This document shows, one piece after another, positions 1-12,150 of a stretch of DNA of 64,000 bases; positions within the stretch are counted from its first letter, which is position 1, and the number at the start of each line of letters is the position of its first letter. The position numbers were made by a program, and so were the translations under genes. Source of the DNA: Acestrorhynchus altus (lineage: Eukaryota > Chordata > Actinopteri > Characiformes > Acestrorhynchidae); assembly GCA_034509495.1 (NCBI GenBank), contig CM067512.1, positions 2,685,073 to 2,749,072 of the forward strand. Direction: 5' to 3'. A model generated the notes under the pieces. The model had not been told where the DNA came from. It made no database searches and saw only the letters and a program-made list of their open reading frames with translations.

Positions 1-75
1 GCCAGTTCAGGGAATCAAACTAGCAACCTTCCAGTCACAATGCTGGTTCCCTAACCACCAGACCACGGCTGGCCC
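1..75 (-). mobile_element. tRNA-headed SINE fragment
   Basis: Read on the minus strand this is the head of a tRNA-derived SINE: a gtggtctggtggttaggga block like an RNA polymerase III A box, then an aaggttgctagtttgattcc block like a B box. The window edge cuts it. A second copy with the same head lies on the plus strand at 16148-16335, which supports a dispersed family. No intact tRNA cloverleaf is seen, so it is not a tRNA gene. Confidence 0.6.
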
Positions 76-1988
76 GTAAAAGCTGTCCATTAAGCTTGTA
101 TACATTACAGATTGGCAATAAGTGGGTAGAGACAAAGCAACATCATGATAACAAGTTGCATTTGTCCATTAATTAAATGTCAATTTTATAGTTACTCAAA
201 AATTCATCAGTAACTGTAGACGAAGAAAGTTGGTAATAAAATGGCAAAGTAATGGTAACAAGATGTATTTACCTAATATTTATTTGCTTCTTTTCTAATC
301 ATTAATAGATTTAAAAAATAATCACTGTAATTATTAAAAATATGTCCATTATTTTCCAGTAATAATATGTCCAGTGGTATTTTGCTTACTGGCATACTGG
401 TGTTACTGGTTTTCCACTTTAAATCTTCAGTGAAAGATAAACAGGTCTGTGTTTATAATATAGTAACAGTATTTTAACAGGTAACACTAAAGGATCATGG
501 TGTATTTTCCCGCGCGAGAGTAATTATACTGCAGTAATTCAGTGCAGTTACCTGGACAGTTGTGAAAACTGATGTTTTAACCTGATGGCAGATGAAAGTG
601 TTCATTTTACAGCTTCAATCCCCTTAAATTTCAGATGAATGTTATCCTGTAGCGTCACACTGTTCCAGACCAGTCCAAAGGTTCCTCTGGATGAAACTAG
701 AAGGAAGAAACACTAAAACGTTTGATGATGAGAGTAAGTACATATATATAGTGTATTAATGTAATAAATCACTTCATTAACATTTTTAACCACATTTGAA
801 CTGGATCAAATCAGCGTCAACATATGGCGCCGTAACGCCTGAACGCTTGTGCTTATTTAACACAGCTTGAATCAAAGCCTTCGGAGCAGTTCAACCACTC
901 AAAGTCAAAGAAGGGTTAAAGGCACTGGTGGAGAGAGGAAATGCTCTGACTGGAATGAATTTATTGGGTGTAATAGAAATCGCCTACAGCCAAGAGTTCA
1001 TTTCAAAAGGAAGACAACAGCGGCCTGAGCGTGAACATGCAGGGGAAGCTGATTTCTGACAGTGTTTAAGACACCTCGGAGCTTCTGGGACTCTGCATGC
1101 TGTCTAAACGAAGCACATTTCAAATGTCTTGGGAAATAATCAGGAAATTATTGAGGCCAAATGATCTTTCAGATCAACTTCTGCCAATAGCGAACATGCA
1201 AGGTCTCATAAACAGTAGATCTGCGGCCAAACGCATTTCGAAAGTTGGTTCCTGAATGCTTGAACATGCTGATCTTCCCTCTGGGCAAGAAAACAGAGAG
1301 CGAGGTGCCAATGGGAAGTCTGAAAAGAAAAAAAAAAACACTGCAATGGGTCGAGCTTTCACTCCGACGTGCCTGCAGGGCTCGCTGCTTCTCTCCAGGG
1401 GTCAGAGGTCAATCGGAATAATGTACCAGCACCAGCCCACAAGCCTCCATTACCGAGACTAATGGGAAGCCGTGATCCGCCCACAGTCGGAGCAGGCCGG
1501 GCCAAGCTGCAGTCCCATCAGCCCCTGCTCGAACCTCCACAGCCTCATTAGAGGCCGACCTGGACATGCGCAGAGTGTGTGTGTTTTGTGTTTTATGAGC
1601 GGAGGGTGCATTATGGATTCAGCGCGGCGGCCCGCCGAGGTGTTATGCAAGGCACTCGCTGAAAGATGCTCCAAAGGTTACGACCTCTATGCTAAAGCAT
1701 CGCAGCCATTTTTGGAAGCGTTTCTCTCGACTTAATGCTGAGGCCAACTGTTTATCATCTCCATCAGAATAACACAGCAAGCATATGTCTGGTCATTTGG
1801 GAGGGAATGGGGGTGGGGGTTGTCAGGGTGGGACTGCAGCTTTTCGGAAAGGCTGGACTTTTCACCCAAGCTCTGGCATATCCAGGGACGTAGCGTTAAA
1901 AAAGGTGGATGAACCCTAAGCTTCGCTGACAGACCCATTGCATAACCACAGAAGGATGGATAGAAAGTCATCCAGTGGTAGATGAAGG
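76..1988. other. Intergenic, no gene seen
   Basis: The first part (to about 800) is AT-rich with no repeat I recognise. From about 800 to 1750 the sequence is more complex and GC-balanced. Open frames are all below 90 codons, overlap on both strands and show no domain. The stretch 1540-1740 is non-repetitive and could be a conserved non-coding element, but nothing in the sequence alone proves it. Confidence 0.5.
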
Positions 1989-2305
1989 CTGGATATATTA
2001 ATCAGCAGCTGACGTTGAAGTTTTGAAGAAAGAAAAATGGACAAGAGCAAGAATCTAGACGCGTTGATAAGAACCAAACATCTCCAAAACCTCAGGCAGG
2101 TCTTATGGAATGGTTCCAGTATGCAGTGGTCAGTATCTATCAAACACGCTCCAAGGAATGACAACCGGTGAACTGGCGACAGGGTCATGGATGCCCATGG
2201 CTCATTGATGTTCAGGAGGTTCTACCTCATAACTTACAGGATGTACAAGATCTGCTGTAACATTAGTCTCTGTACCAGATACCACAGGACTCTTGACACA
2301 AGAGT
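1989..2305 (+). mobile_element. Tc1-like transposon relic, internally deleted
   Basis: The text matches the transposase-coding part of a common teleost Tc1-like element: a start-region block (gttgaagttttgaagaaaga), then tccagtatgcagtggtcagt, then caaccggtgaactggcgaca near 2162. At about 2217 it jumps straight to the 3' end of the transposase (cttacaggatgtacaagatc ... accagataccacaggact). The middle is deleted and the frame is broken, so it is a dead copy. Related relics lie at 17897-18203 (minus) and 58454-58783 (plus). Family recognition is from memory. Confidence 0.7.
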
Positions 2306-3250
2306 GACCTTCTCATCTTCTCTGCAAGACCAGATGCAAGTTCTTCATGAACAACACAGGAAAACATAAAATAAAGTTGGTCAGTGCAGTACAGTGTCAC
2401 TACGTAACACATAGTGATGGGTAGCAGAACAGAACACCAGTTTACTCGTGTTAATGCTCTGCTCGCTCAGAAAATGTTCCCACACCGGAGCTGGGATGCA
2501 TCTTTGAAAGAGTCTATGGCTCACTTTTCCAAATGACAAAAGGTTCTTGAATGGTTCTTAGATCGGATGTGCTGTCCGGGAACACACTTTAATGTGTTTA
2601 ACGTTATGCTGAAGTTGCTCCTCACTGGTTCTCAACACAATCTGCCTTGTTTACAATATAAAAAATCCCCACCTCCACGTAAACGTTCCTCATGGTCCAC
2701 CACTGAGCATTAGTGTGAGGAGAGTTAAGTCATTTTTAGCATCTCTATCACTCTGATATGTCAAGAGCATCTGGTGATTTCAAAAACAAAATGAGTTTCC
2801 CAGTTCTGACGTTCCATCTGTCAGTCATTCCTGATCTCTCCAGGCTTCTTGCAACTATCTTCCTCCCCTCTTGTAACTCCAGTGCTCGCTCTGATGGACC
2901 TCTGCAGATACCAGCCTGAATTAATGCATTTTAAAAAAACAGACTCTGTGCTTCTTCTGCACTCATCTGGCAACCCTGCCTGCTATCGTGAACCTTGTTT
3001 TTATTCCACGTTCTCCAGCTTCATGCAAAGTTCTCCTGTTAGAGTGGCAGCAAGCATTCAAAACGCCGACCTTTCACCCAGCAACAGAAACAGAGCGGCA
3101 AAATGCAGAAACATTCCCAACTTCTAAAGCTCCTTCATTCTGGAAGCACGAAAACACTTCGGCTTTGAGTTTCCGGCTGCAGCGAGGAAAACAATCTGCT
3201 CACATACATTTATATATTTTTCCCTTCATTAAATAACCTTAATGCATAAG
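2306..3250. other. Intergenic, no gene seen
   Basis: This is unique-looking sequence with short overlapping open frames (up to 92 codons, 2849-3127). They show no domain, signal peptide or splice context. I see nothing else in it. Confidence 0.45.
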
Positions 3251-3495
3251 CACTGTCCAAAAGTATGTGGACACCTGCAGTATTTCTTTTGAAATCAAGG
3301 TGATTCTGTGGAAGTTCATCTGTTCTGCAGCAAGAGCCTCTACTGTTGTGGGAAGGCATTAAACTAGATGTTGGAACATTGCTGTGAGGAGGATTTGATT
3401 GCATTCAGCCTCACAAGTGTGAAACAATCAGAGGTGAGGTGCAAATGTTAGGTGATCAGTTCTTCCACACCAATTCATCCCAAAAGTACTGAACA
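3251..3495 (+). mobile_element. MITE family M, copy 1
   Basis: It begins with cactgtccaaaagtatgtgg and continues with blocks shared by many other copies here: gaaatcaagg, a ttgctgtgaggaggatttga stretch and a tgcattcagcctcacaag block. Ends of the form cactat-tggacaaaagtat and a short non-coding interior fit a non-autonomous Tc1/mariner-type element. Only the left half remains. Other copies: 6835, 8407, 11081, 13278, 20556, 25772, 28731, 32858, 44764 and 46565. Confidence 0.7.
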
Positions 3496-3500
3496 GAACT

Positions 3501-3810
3501 CTCTGTATGCAGGTTGAGCATCAGCCCCGCCTCCTCTCTCGGATCAGTCAGAGTCTGTATGCAGGTTGAGCATCAGCCCCGCCCCCTCTCTCTGATCAGT
3601 CAGAGTCTGTATGCAGGTTGAGCATCAGCCCCGCCCCCTCTGCAGTTGGAAATGAATGAATTTTAGTTGTTTTCCAAGCTGGATTACTCACACAGTAGGG
3701 TAGGTCCTGTAGTTTGTTATTATATGTATCATGTGTGTAGATTACTCTGATCCTGAGATATGAACCTTAGAAAACCAGCATGTAACTGCCTCTGAAAAAA
3801 TGGATCTCAG
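3501..3810. repeat. 51-53 bp tandem repeat with shared flank
   Basis: Three near-identical units (ctgtatgcaggttgagcatc, then agccccgccccctctctctg and atcagtcagagt) start at 3503, 3554 and 3607. The following flank (gattactctgatcctgagat, atgaaccttagaaaa) reappears after two copies of the same unit at 23163-23400. Array plus flank is therefore one dispersed repeat rather than an isolated minisatellite. Confidence 0.75.
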
Positions 3811-4774
3811 GTTCTAAGAGTTCAACGAAACAAGGAAGCACTGCTATTGCTAATTTATGATCTGGACGTTTTCCCACTTGCATCAATTCAGGATGCAAAT
3901 TAAACTCCAAAATCCGTAACACCACACATCGCTCCAGTGTGTCTGACTATCGGCACCAGAGAAGAGCTCCGAACAACAAAATCCATTCATTAATTCAGCT
4001 CTGAAAACAAGTTAGATGGTTAATTCGCTCACTTTTGGCAGGGGGTCAGCGGTGCGTCCGCCACCCATTGTTTCAATCCAGAGTATTATTATTCACACTG
4101 CTATGATTGGCACTTCTGAACAGTTAAGATAGTCTCGTGTTTCCAGCGAAAACGTCTCTCAACACCTGTAGTTTTCAATTATGCTAAGAAGATCCCCGCT
4201 ATTCTAATCTGTAATTGGAACACATTTCAGGGTGCGTGTTGGAACATATCTGAACCCCCCGCGGAGTGCAAATTTGAAGCACAGAAGAAAGTTAACAGAC
4301 AATCTGGAACAATCTTTGCTTCCTTGACACTTCAGATGCCGTTTTCCTCGACTGATTGGGAACTTTAAAGTTAACAAAAGATTACAAACTAGCAAAAGTC
4401 ACACAGAGTAAACTTGCCACAAAATATCGTCTGAAGCACAACTCAAACAGGAAAATGGTTTGATGAGTGTTGCCGGGGTGATATTTTGATTGTCACGACT
4501 CGGCAACAGCTGATAAAATAACTGTCAGATTCCGTATGCAGTCTTTATAGCAAAGCAAACATCAGGATGAGGTGTGAAGTCTGCACATTTTTGCTCTTTT
4601 ATGGCAACATGTCTGCCAAAACAACAGCTGTAAACAATGTATTTACAACGATACCCACATGTACAGAGGACGATTAACAATGTGCCCTAACACCAATTAA
4701 TTACAATCTTTAAATGTGTACTATGGAGTGATAGATAGACTGTAAGTACATTATATTATTATATGACATCCTTA
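3811..4774. other. Intergenic, no gene seen
   Basis: This is AT-rich unique sequence. The longest open frame is 63 codons and has no recognisable content. No RNA gene or repeat was recognised. Confidence 0.45.
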
Positions 4775-5366
4775 CAGACTGTAATCCATCTGTTTCTCTG
4801 CATCCTTTATTCTCCTCCTTTCACTCTGATCTTCAATGATCAGGACCCCACAGGACCATCACAGAGCAGCTGTTATGTGGGTGGTGGGTCATTCTCAGCA
4901 TTGCAGTCACACTGACATGGTGGTGGTGTGTTGGTGTGTGTTGTGCTGGTACGAGTGGATCAGACACAGCAGTGCTGCTGGAGTGTTTAAACCCCTCAGT
5001 GTCACTGCTGGACCGAGAACAGTCCACCGACCAGAAATGTCCAGCCGACAGCGTCTGTGGGCAGCATCCTGTGATCACTGATGAAGGACTAGAGGACGAC
5101 CAACACAAACTGTGCAGAAACAGATGAGAAACAGATGAGGTTGATACACTCGGTAGGAGTGTCTAATAGAGTGGACAGTGTTTAAACACTCCAGCAGCAC
5201 TGCTGTGTCTGATCCACTCAGACCACTTACACACACTAACACACCACCACCATGTCAGTGTGACTTCAGTGCTGAGAATGACCCACCACCCACATAACAG
5301 CTGCTCTGTGGTGGTCCTGTGGGGTCCTGATCATTGAAGATCAGGGTGAAAGCAGGAGAATAAACC
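4775..5366. mobile_element. Foldback element, family A copy 1
   Basis: It is a large inverted repeat. The left arm, about 4829-4989, starts gatcttcaatgatcagga and ends gctggagtgtttaaac. It is mirrored by the right arm, about 5180-5342, which starts gtttaaacactccagc and ends cctgatcattgaagatc. The arms are about 160 bp with few mismatches and the centre is about 190 bp. It has no coding capacity beyond chance frames. The left-arm text recurs at 12151-12450 and inside the terminal-repeat-bounded element at 62408-62806, so this is a non-autonomous DNA transposon. Confidence 0.75.
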
Positions 5367-5474
5367 ATTTTCTTATTATTGTCCTAAATGTCTTGAGAGG
5401 CAGACTCATTCTTGAAGGTTACGTATCATCGCACACTTCAATAAACCTGCAAATTCAGCTTCTTCCTTCACGCT

Positions 5475-6130
5475 GTGGCTTTTGGCCCAAAAGCAGTCAC
5501 TACTTAACATCTGCTTTGTGACCCAAACCATGACATGAGGTTCTTGTGCTCAAATGCTGTGCTTGGTTTGTGTCAAGCATGTCTTCTGTTACTGTGTCCA
5601 GATAAATCAGCTTTGGATTCCATTTGTCCAAAGCACATTGTTCCAGAAGTCCTGCTCTTTGTCTAGATGTTCTCTGGAGAACTTTACTTTGCCCTGATGT
5701 TTGTTTGACAGTAAGGGTTTCCTCCTTAAACCCCTCCCATGAAGATCAAACATGTTTGGTCTCTCTCTGATGGTGGAAGCTTCACTTTGACATCAGCTGT
5801 GGTCAGAGCTACCTGTGAAGAACATTTTTGGACTGTTGGAGACAAGACTCGCAGTCTGCTTGTGGGCTGAACTTGCTAACATGACCTGATTTGACCGTGT
5901 TGGCAGCTGTTATATAAATCAGCAGTTCTTCTTATGTCTTATGAGATATGTCACCTCCATCGGTCATTATGGTTACAAAGAAGATCACATTTGCTCCTAT
6001 GGTCTCCACGACTTTATTTACATATATCCATGTATATCAATAAGCTCACAGATCTCCACTCAGCATTAGACAAGCCCACCTCAGCTGCTCTATCCTCTTA
6101 GGCTGATGAAGGTTTTCATGCAGCCTTATC
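5475..6130 (-). mobile_element. Tc1-like transposon relic (second family)
   Basis: Read antisense, it carries text typical of a teleost Tc1-like transposase: gcttttggcccaaaag, tgtctagatgttctctggag, gacagtaagggtttcctcc and cagtctgcttgtgggctga. The match is to remembered consensus sequence. No open frame survives, so it is decayed. It differs from the family at 1989, 17897 and 58454. Confidence 0.6.
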
Positions 6131-6834
6131 CTTTCCTTACAGGATGGCACTTATCCCTTACTTATGGGGCGGCACGATCAGTGCCACAACTCTAAAGCAT
6201 CCTTTTGAAATCTGGCTGGCTTTCAGAAGACGTTACACATCTAATATGCATTAGATATAATTTCTCTTTGCCTCAACAGATGGATTCAGAGGTGGGGGGG
6301 TGTAAAAAAAAAAAAGTAATTTTGTAAATGCAGCTTTAACGGGCGATCATTAATTTTACCCTATGTGTGGAGCCGGCTCCTGTGTTGTGACACTAAAGGT
6401 ATAACGTTCCACAGAAGCTTTCTATTCCTCATTAGTCCGACACGCGCAAACCTCTCGTCTTACAGTGCTGCCTTTAAAAGGAAGGAAAGTGCTGGTGGCA
6501 GAGTTTGAGCAGAATAATCTGTGCTTTTATTCCTGTGAACAGACACCGCTGATGAAGAGAAGCCGGGGTGTTGCAGAGGACGTTGGACGCTGGAATGGAA
6601 GCGGCTCTGCAATGTATTTATGTTGCAGTAAGACAAGCCCTCTGCACTCTACAGTTTCGGCGCTCCGGAGGATTGTGTTTCTTTTGTTCTAGCACTTTGC
6701 TGCACTGGGCAATTTTCTCTTTTAGCTTGTGCTGCTTTTCCGGATCCTCCCCCCCCTCCCCTCCACTCCTGAAGAACTCTTTGGGTGCTTTTATTTTGTC
6801 TGTGCTGAAAAGCCCGTGGATCACAACTCTGATA
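6131..6834. other. Intergenic, no gene seen
   Basis: It contains a short A-run near 6307 and unique sequence. Open frames (76-98 codons) overlap on both strands and share no features of real proteins. Nothing else was recognised. Confidence 0.4.
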
Positions 6835-7388
6835 CACTTTATGGACATAAATCAACGATGTTAAAAAGTTTATCCAGGTTTTCGTTGGGAGTAACTGTCT
6901 CTACTCTCCATGGAAGACGTTCCATGACTTTGTGGATCATTGCCTGGAGTTCATTCAGCCACAAGAGCATTAGTGAGGTCAGGATGTTGGATGATCAACA
7001 CTTACTCACTCTCCAACACACCTCTCTCAAAAACACAGCTCCACTGCTCCACAGCTCAATGCTGGGGGGCTTTATACCCCTGTTGCCCACACCTGGCATT
7101 AGACATGGTACCAGTAGGTTCGTGCTTGGTGTGGTGCAACAGATAACACCAGCAGTGAGCCACCACACCATGTAGGAGACTGGGCTTGAGTTCCAGTCTG
7201 CTCAACTATGTTCTGTTACACCAATAAGAGTTCTTGGGCAAGACTCCTGACTACTGTGGTCCACCACCGTAATGTGAATAGCTAGTGTGTGCATTTGCAC
7301 ATCTGTGTCTGCTATGAGTGCTGCTTAAATAGCATTGCAATAGAATGCATTCATTAGAAGGGGTGTCCACAAACTTTTGGGCATGAAA
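6835..7388 (+). mobile_element. MITE family M, copy 2 (interrupted)
   Basis: Starts cactttatggacataaat and ends gtgtccacaaacttttggg. The interior keeps the family blocks: ttgggagtaactgtctctac, gccacaagagcattagtgag, ccacagctcaatgctggggg and gtgcatttgcacatctgtgt. It is the most complete copy in the window. A SINE has inserted at about 7128. Confidence 0.75.
7128..7278 (+). mobile_element. SINE nested inside MITE copy 2
   Basis: The MITE text breaks at about 7127 and resumes at about 7281 (gtgtgtgcatttgcacatct). The insert begins gtggtgcaacagataacacc and includes gagttccagtctgctcaa (B-box-like) and agagttcttgggcaagactc. These resemble the head and body of a teleost tRNA-derived SINE. The LINE-like 3' tail is missing here. 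The nesting dates the SINE as younger than the MITE. Confidence 0.55.
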
Positions 7389-8406
7389 CGTTGCTTTTCC
7401 ACTCAACTCTACTCAGCTTTGTACTCCCTGCTGGACTGTTTCACACCATCACAGCTACCTCTGAAATTCAGATGGTGACGTTGTGTAAGTTTATAGGTTC
7501 TACAACACTGACATTATCTGAACAGGTTCAAGTACAGCTTGGCTGGTTCCACCGTCCCTCAAGATGCATGGAAGACAAGCATCCAGACTCTTTTCTGTCC
7601 TGGAACCAACGTGGCGGAGCCAGCTTGCCCTGGGGGTCCGAACAGACCATGTGTTTCAGAGAATTTAACTCATTAAAGGCTTAAAATTCTACCACGCCTG
7701 TGTGATACGTTGTGATATGTTGAGCACGGGGTATGGAGGTCTCCATTCTGACGTTTGTATTTGGCAACAGCTTAGCTTGAGGAATCTCTGGATTCTGCCT
7801 CTACAGACTAGCAAGCACTTTGTAAGTCGCTCTGGATGAGGGCGTCTGCCAGATGTCGTAAATGTAAATGTGAAAGCGTAAACTGGAAGTGTGTTTTATT
7901 ATGACTTAGCTTTCTCCAGCATGTCCAGCGAACATCCTGTAATAAACAAAATACAACGTCACTGTGTTTTAAAGTTAATGCGAGCCTGTCCGTTTATTAG
8001 GGGTACCTTAGGAGTGAATAATGATGTTATATCACTTCGTATTCCCCGCCAGAAACCAGCATGTATGAGCGACACTCTCACGGCACACAGATCTCTCAAT
8101 GTCCACTATTTTGCACTTGGTGGTCATGTCCAGGACCAGCACACTGCGGAACAGGGAGACATAAGACATGTACTGACAGTGAACTGCACCTGCTGCCAGG
8201 CGTCTCTGCATGGAGTTGTAGAGGTTCCTAATGGTGTCCTGTTACGATCCATCCCATGCAGCTTGAAGGTTCTCACTCAGTTCCTGCAGACCGTGTGGTA
8301 GGGGTCGAGTGTTGATAGAGCGTCCAATAATATAACACACTCCTTCGTCTCGAGCAGTACAGAACAGTATGTAGGTGCCGGCAAAGTGCGAATCTCGGGT
8401 TCTGAG
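7389..8406. other. Intergenic with a LINE/SINE tail at about 7810-7878
   Basis: No gene is seen. At 7810-7878, actttgtaagtcgctctgga and gagggcgtctgccagatgtc, followed by a run of gtaaatgtaaatg, form the 3' tail shared by L2-clade LINEs and their partner SINEs in fish. The 136-codon frame at 7891-8301 has no recognisable domain and no splice context. Confidence 0.5.
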
Positions 8407-8470
8407 GGTTAATACCCTCGATTTCGGAAGAAACAGTGATTGGCGTCCCGATACTTTTGTCCACATGGTG
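8407..8470 (-). mobile_element. MITE family M, end fragment
   Basis: Contains gatttcggaagaaacagtg followed by gtcccgatacttttgtccac, the inverted left end of family M. Only about 65 bp remain. Confidence 0.6.
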
Positions 8471-11080
8471 TACACAGTGCTGTGGGATGACATTTTGAGG
8501 CTTGAAGGTTGCCATGTTTGTTTAGATCCCTTTTTGTCACCAAGTTTTTGGTCCATAAATTACACAGGCTGTGTGCAGAAGGCCGTAACTCGGCAGATGT
8601 GCGCCGGCCAAACAGCTTGTCCCTGCCTTTCACTGATTAGCAAAGAGAGACCCGGCGTTCTGTTTCTGTGTTTCATTGTGTCGCTCATAAAATAAAACAG
8701 ATGCTGATGTGCCTAATCCCTTCTTTTTCCCTCTACCACAAAAGAAAAGCGAAAGGAGCAATGCACGCTGGCACGCGGAGGTAAACACTGCCGGGAAGTG
8801 GGTGGAATATTCAGCACTAATTAGTCGACTAAGCAAATGTTTTTTGACCTTTCTGTTCCAGTCACTGTCCTGGCCTTGAGTCAGACAGGCAGATGTGGCA
8901 GTTTTGCCTTCTTTGGTTTCATCCGTCACATTTGTTTTTTTTGTTTTTTTTTCATTGTTATTTGTTTTGATAATCCCTCGCCAAGTTGCGCTAGACTTTT
9001 CTTGTGCTGTGCTGGTTGTGCAGACCTCCAGAGCCGCTGGATGGACCCCCAGGGACGCTTTCCAGGAGAAGCACTTTGCTGTGGTTTTTGAGTAATTAGG
9101 GTTCATTGATCTGACGGACGGAAATGTACATATTTGTGGGACTGGGCTGGGCTGTTGGAGTAAGAGCATAAGCTGCCAGCACCCTCTGATCTTAAATAGG
9201 CTGACGGATGTCCTCATTTTCCTGGACATGTCCTCATTTCGGGATCTGAAAAACACTTCCAGCTGGGATTTCTAAGGATGTTTTCACACCTGATAGTAAA
9301 GACCAAGGGTCATGTTTTTGTTAGTGTCTGCTTGTGATCGGGTTACTTTTGGTTTCTCAGCATGATATACCTACGTCCAGGCACCATCACCTATATGGGG
9401 GTGGAGCCATGTCTATTCTGGACCTGGCCCCATGTTTAACAGCAGATAGAACCTCCTTAGTGGTCATAACGTTCTAATGAAAGAGGACACCTGTTTGTTC
9501 CCAATCTCTCTTTTTTTTTAATTGTGCTGTCTTAGGGGTCAAAAATGGCCCACCACCATGTTTAACAGCAGATACAAGTCCTAGATGACCACAGCATCCT
9601 AACAGCAGATAGAATCACCTTAATGACCATGGCAGTCTAACCACAGTGGACACCAGTTTGTTCCCAATGTCCTCTATCTTAACCCTAGTGAGCCGAATGC
9701 TAGAGACAGTGAAAGCTGATGTTTTTTGTTTGTCTTTGGGTGATTTTGGAGCTTTGGGACGAGGGGAGTCTACAGAAGGTTAGGTCGACTCAAGGGTTTA
9801 AAACCTGTGGTCATTTCAAACCAGTCTGGAAGTGTGCGTCGCGCAGGCCAGGTTAAGCCGCCTCTTTCGAATGCCAGATCTGATTTTATTTTTAGGCCGC
9901 CTTTATCTTTCCTACCGAAGGCTAAAGATCTTGTAGCGAACGCTTGGCTTGCTGGCGTGACCCCGAGACCAGCCTGAAACGGTTGTAAGGTTACAGTAAA
10001 AATTACACATTTATCCAGTGACATTTAAGCGAGGAGTGGAGGTGTTATTATAAAGGTGAAGTTAGGCAGGGTCGCGTGTGCCGTCAATGAAACCTTTCTC
10101 TTTTATCAGACGTCAAAAGAGATGCTGCAGAAGCGCCGGGATCGGGCTATTTTTACAGGGACGGTGAATGGAGCGCTGAACTCAATATGAAATCAAGCAG
10201 ATAGGGCCACGCTGGAGACGTCAAAGAGTTTACTTACCCCAATTACTGGACAAATGGAGAAGGAAATGAAAGAGAAACGTCCAGAGATGTTTGCCGTCAA
10301 GGTTGGAAAGCGCGCGAGCCAGTGTGTGTGTGTTGTGATGGTACACAGTAATCGTATTGAATGTGGAATGTGTGGTCCGACACCACAGGCCGTGTCGTTT
10401 AGCCTTCCTTTTCATTTCCATCTCTCATGTACACCTCTTCCCTTTTCTCTCCTCGGTGTCATTAGAGCTCTGGGGCGGCGAAAGGCACGTTTATTTCTTC
10501 ATATGGTGTAATGTGTCACCCCCCCTCCACCCACCCCCCCTCCATTCCCCCTCCTTTTTCAATTTCGCTCAAATTTAGATTTGCACATCAAGGCACTCTT
10601 GGCGGGGATGGAATCAAAGGGCCGCCCGTGGCTTTGAACCTCCTGATGAAGAGATGAAAAGCTCCAGGTTGCTCCAGCTCACACAACTCTCTCCACTCCA
10701 ACACTCGCATGTCCAGCTCTCCCTGGATAAAAGCCACCTCTCTCGCTCCCTTTCTTTCCTTCACAGTGTCTCTCTCCCATTCGTTCTCTCTCTCTAACCC
10801 TTCCTCGCTCTCTCGCTGCCCCCGCCGTCCCTCTGTTCTCTTCCTTTCGGCTTCTTCTTTCCCTTTTTTTTCTTCTTGCTTTCACTCCGAGCCTCATTTT
10901 CTCTTCATCTACTTAAATCCGTAGTTCAGGCAAAAAAAAAAAAAAAAAAAGGTCCCCCTACTCCCCCTCCTCCACCCGCCCCAAATATAATCCATCACCC
11001 AAGACATGTTTGGTGTCCAAAGTTTGCTTCTCTAAAGGCTGAGCAGGAAAAGTAATGGAATTTTACACCCCACCAATTAT
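8471..11080. other. Intergenic, no gene supported
   Basis: This is mostly unique sequence. It holds the longest non-repeat open frame of the upstream region, 208 codons on the minus strand at 8630-9256. That frame has no domain, no signal peptide and no splice sites that fit, and its composition is low-complexity Lys/Thr/Ser in the middle, so I do not call a gene. A CT-rich stretch runs 10690-10880 and a poly(A) tract 10931-10950. Confidence 0.45.
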
Positions 11081-11516
11081 ACTGCATATCCAAAAGTTTG
11101 TGGACACCCCTTCTACTAGAAGTGAATGCATCTAGCTACTTGAAGCTGCACCCATTGATGGCACAGATGTGCACACAGTGTGTCTAATCCCTGTAGAGAA
11201 GTGCTGCCAATAGAAAAGGACACTCTAGAAGAGATAAACCAACATGGACCTCTTGGCACCATGCTTAATTCCAGGTCTGGGCTAGAGGAGGATATCACCC
11301 CCAGCATTGTTCTGTGGAGCAGTGGAACCATGATGGTGCTCCATCCAATACCTGGTTGGGGATGAGGCAAACATTCTGACCTCTCTAATACTTTTGCTAT
11401 TGGATGCAATCAAATCCTCAAAGCAATGCGGGACAGAAGAGACAGTGACTCCAACAAAAGCAGGATAAACTCTTTTGAATCCCCATGATTTTAGAAGAAA
11501 AACCACATGAGCAGGT
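11081..11516 (-). mobile_element. MITE family M, copy (minus)
   Basis: Inverted copy. It opens actgcatatccaaaagtttg and carries gtgcacacagtgtgtctaat, cagcattgttctgtggagca and acagtgactccaacaaaagc, closing with gataaactcttttgaatccc. The outer 30 bp of one end are lost. Confidence 0.7.
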
Positions 11517-12150
11517 CTGCAGGTTATCGAACCCTCCTCCAACCATGTGTCCAGTGATCTCAAATAGACTTTTTGACAGTGCCTGACTTATTGTTATCTA
11601 GCGCACAGACTTTGAGATGTTTACGTTAAACTAAAGAAGGGAAAGTGTCAAATGTCATATGTCTCAAATCCCGTATGCACATATTTCACAGTCTGTCGCG
11701 TGAAATGGCAGAACCAATAACAAGCAAACATGTCTTAATAAGCAGTAATCTCGCCTTTGACATTAATTAAAATCTGTAATTAGATGTGTTCTTTTTGTAT
11801 TGATCGGTTGCTCGTACACTAGTAAGCGCCGCAGCTGTAATAGCTTCCTCCTCCTATTCTATTACTGCGACCTAATTGAACACTCAGTTTGGCAAATCAA
11901 TAAGTGAGCTGAAGCCTCCAGTGGGCTTCTTTTACATCAGGCTCAAACGCTGTTGCCCTTACAAGAGCACAGGGCACCTGATCCCAGATACATCTGTACA
12001 CTTAGGTAATGTGTGGGTGTGTGTGTGTGTGTGTGTGTGTGTAGGGCATTTTCACACCTTCAATTTTGTAGCTGGTTCATTTGAACTCGGTTCGTTGTCC
12101 CCCTTGGTTTGGTTGGTGTGGACCAATTTTTAAAGTGAGAGCTCCTTGTG
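11517..12150. other. Intergenic, no gene seen
   Basis: Unique AT-rich sequence followed by a (TG)n tract at about 12013-12043. No coding signal. Confidence 0.45.

Noticed and set aside
8630..9256. 208-codon minus-strand frame
   Set aside because: No recognisable domain, a low-complexity middle and no supporting promoter or splice signals. A frame of this length by chance is plausible in 64 kb of non-coding DNA.
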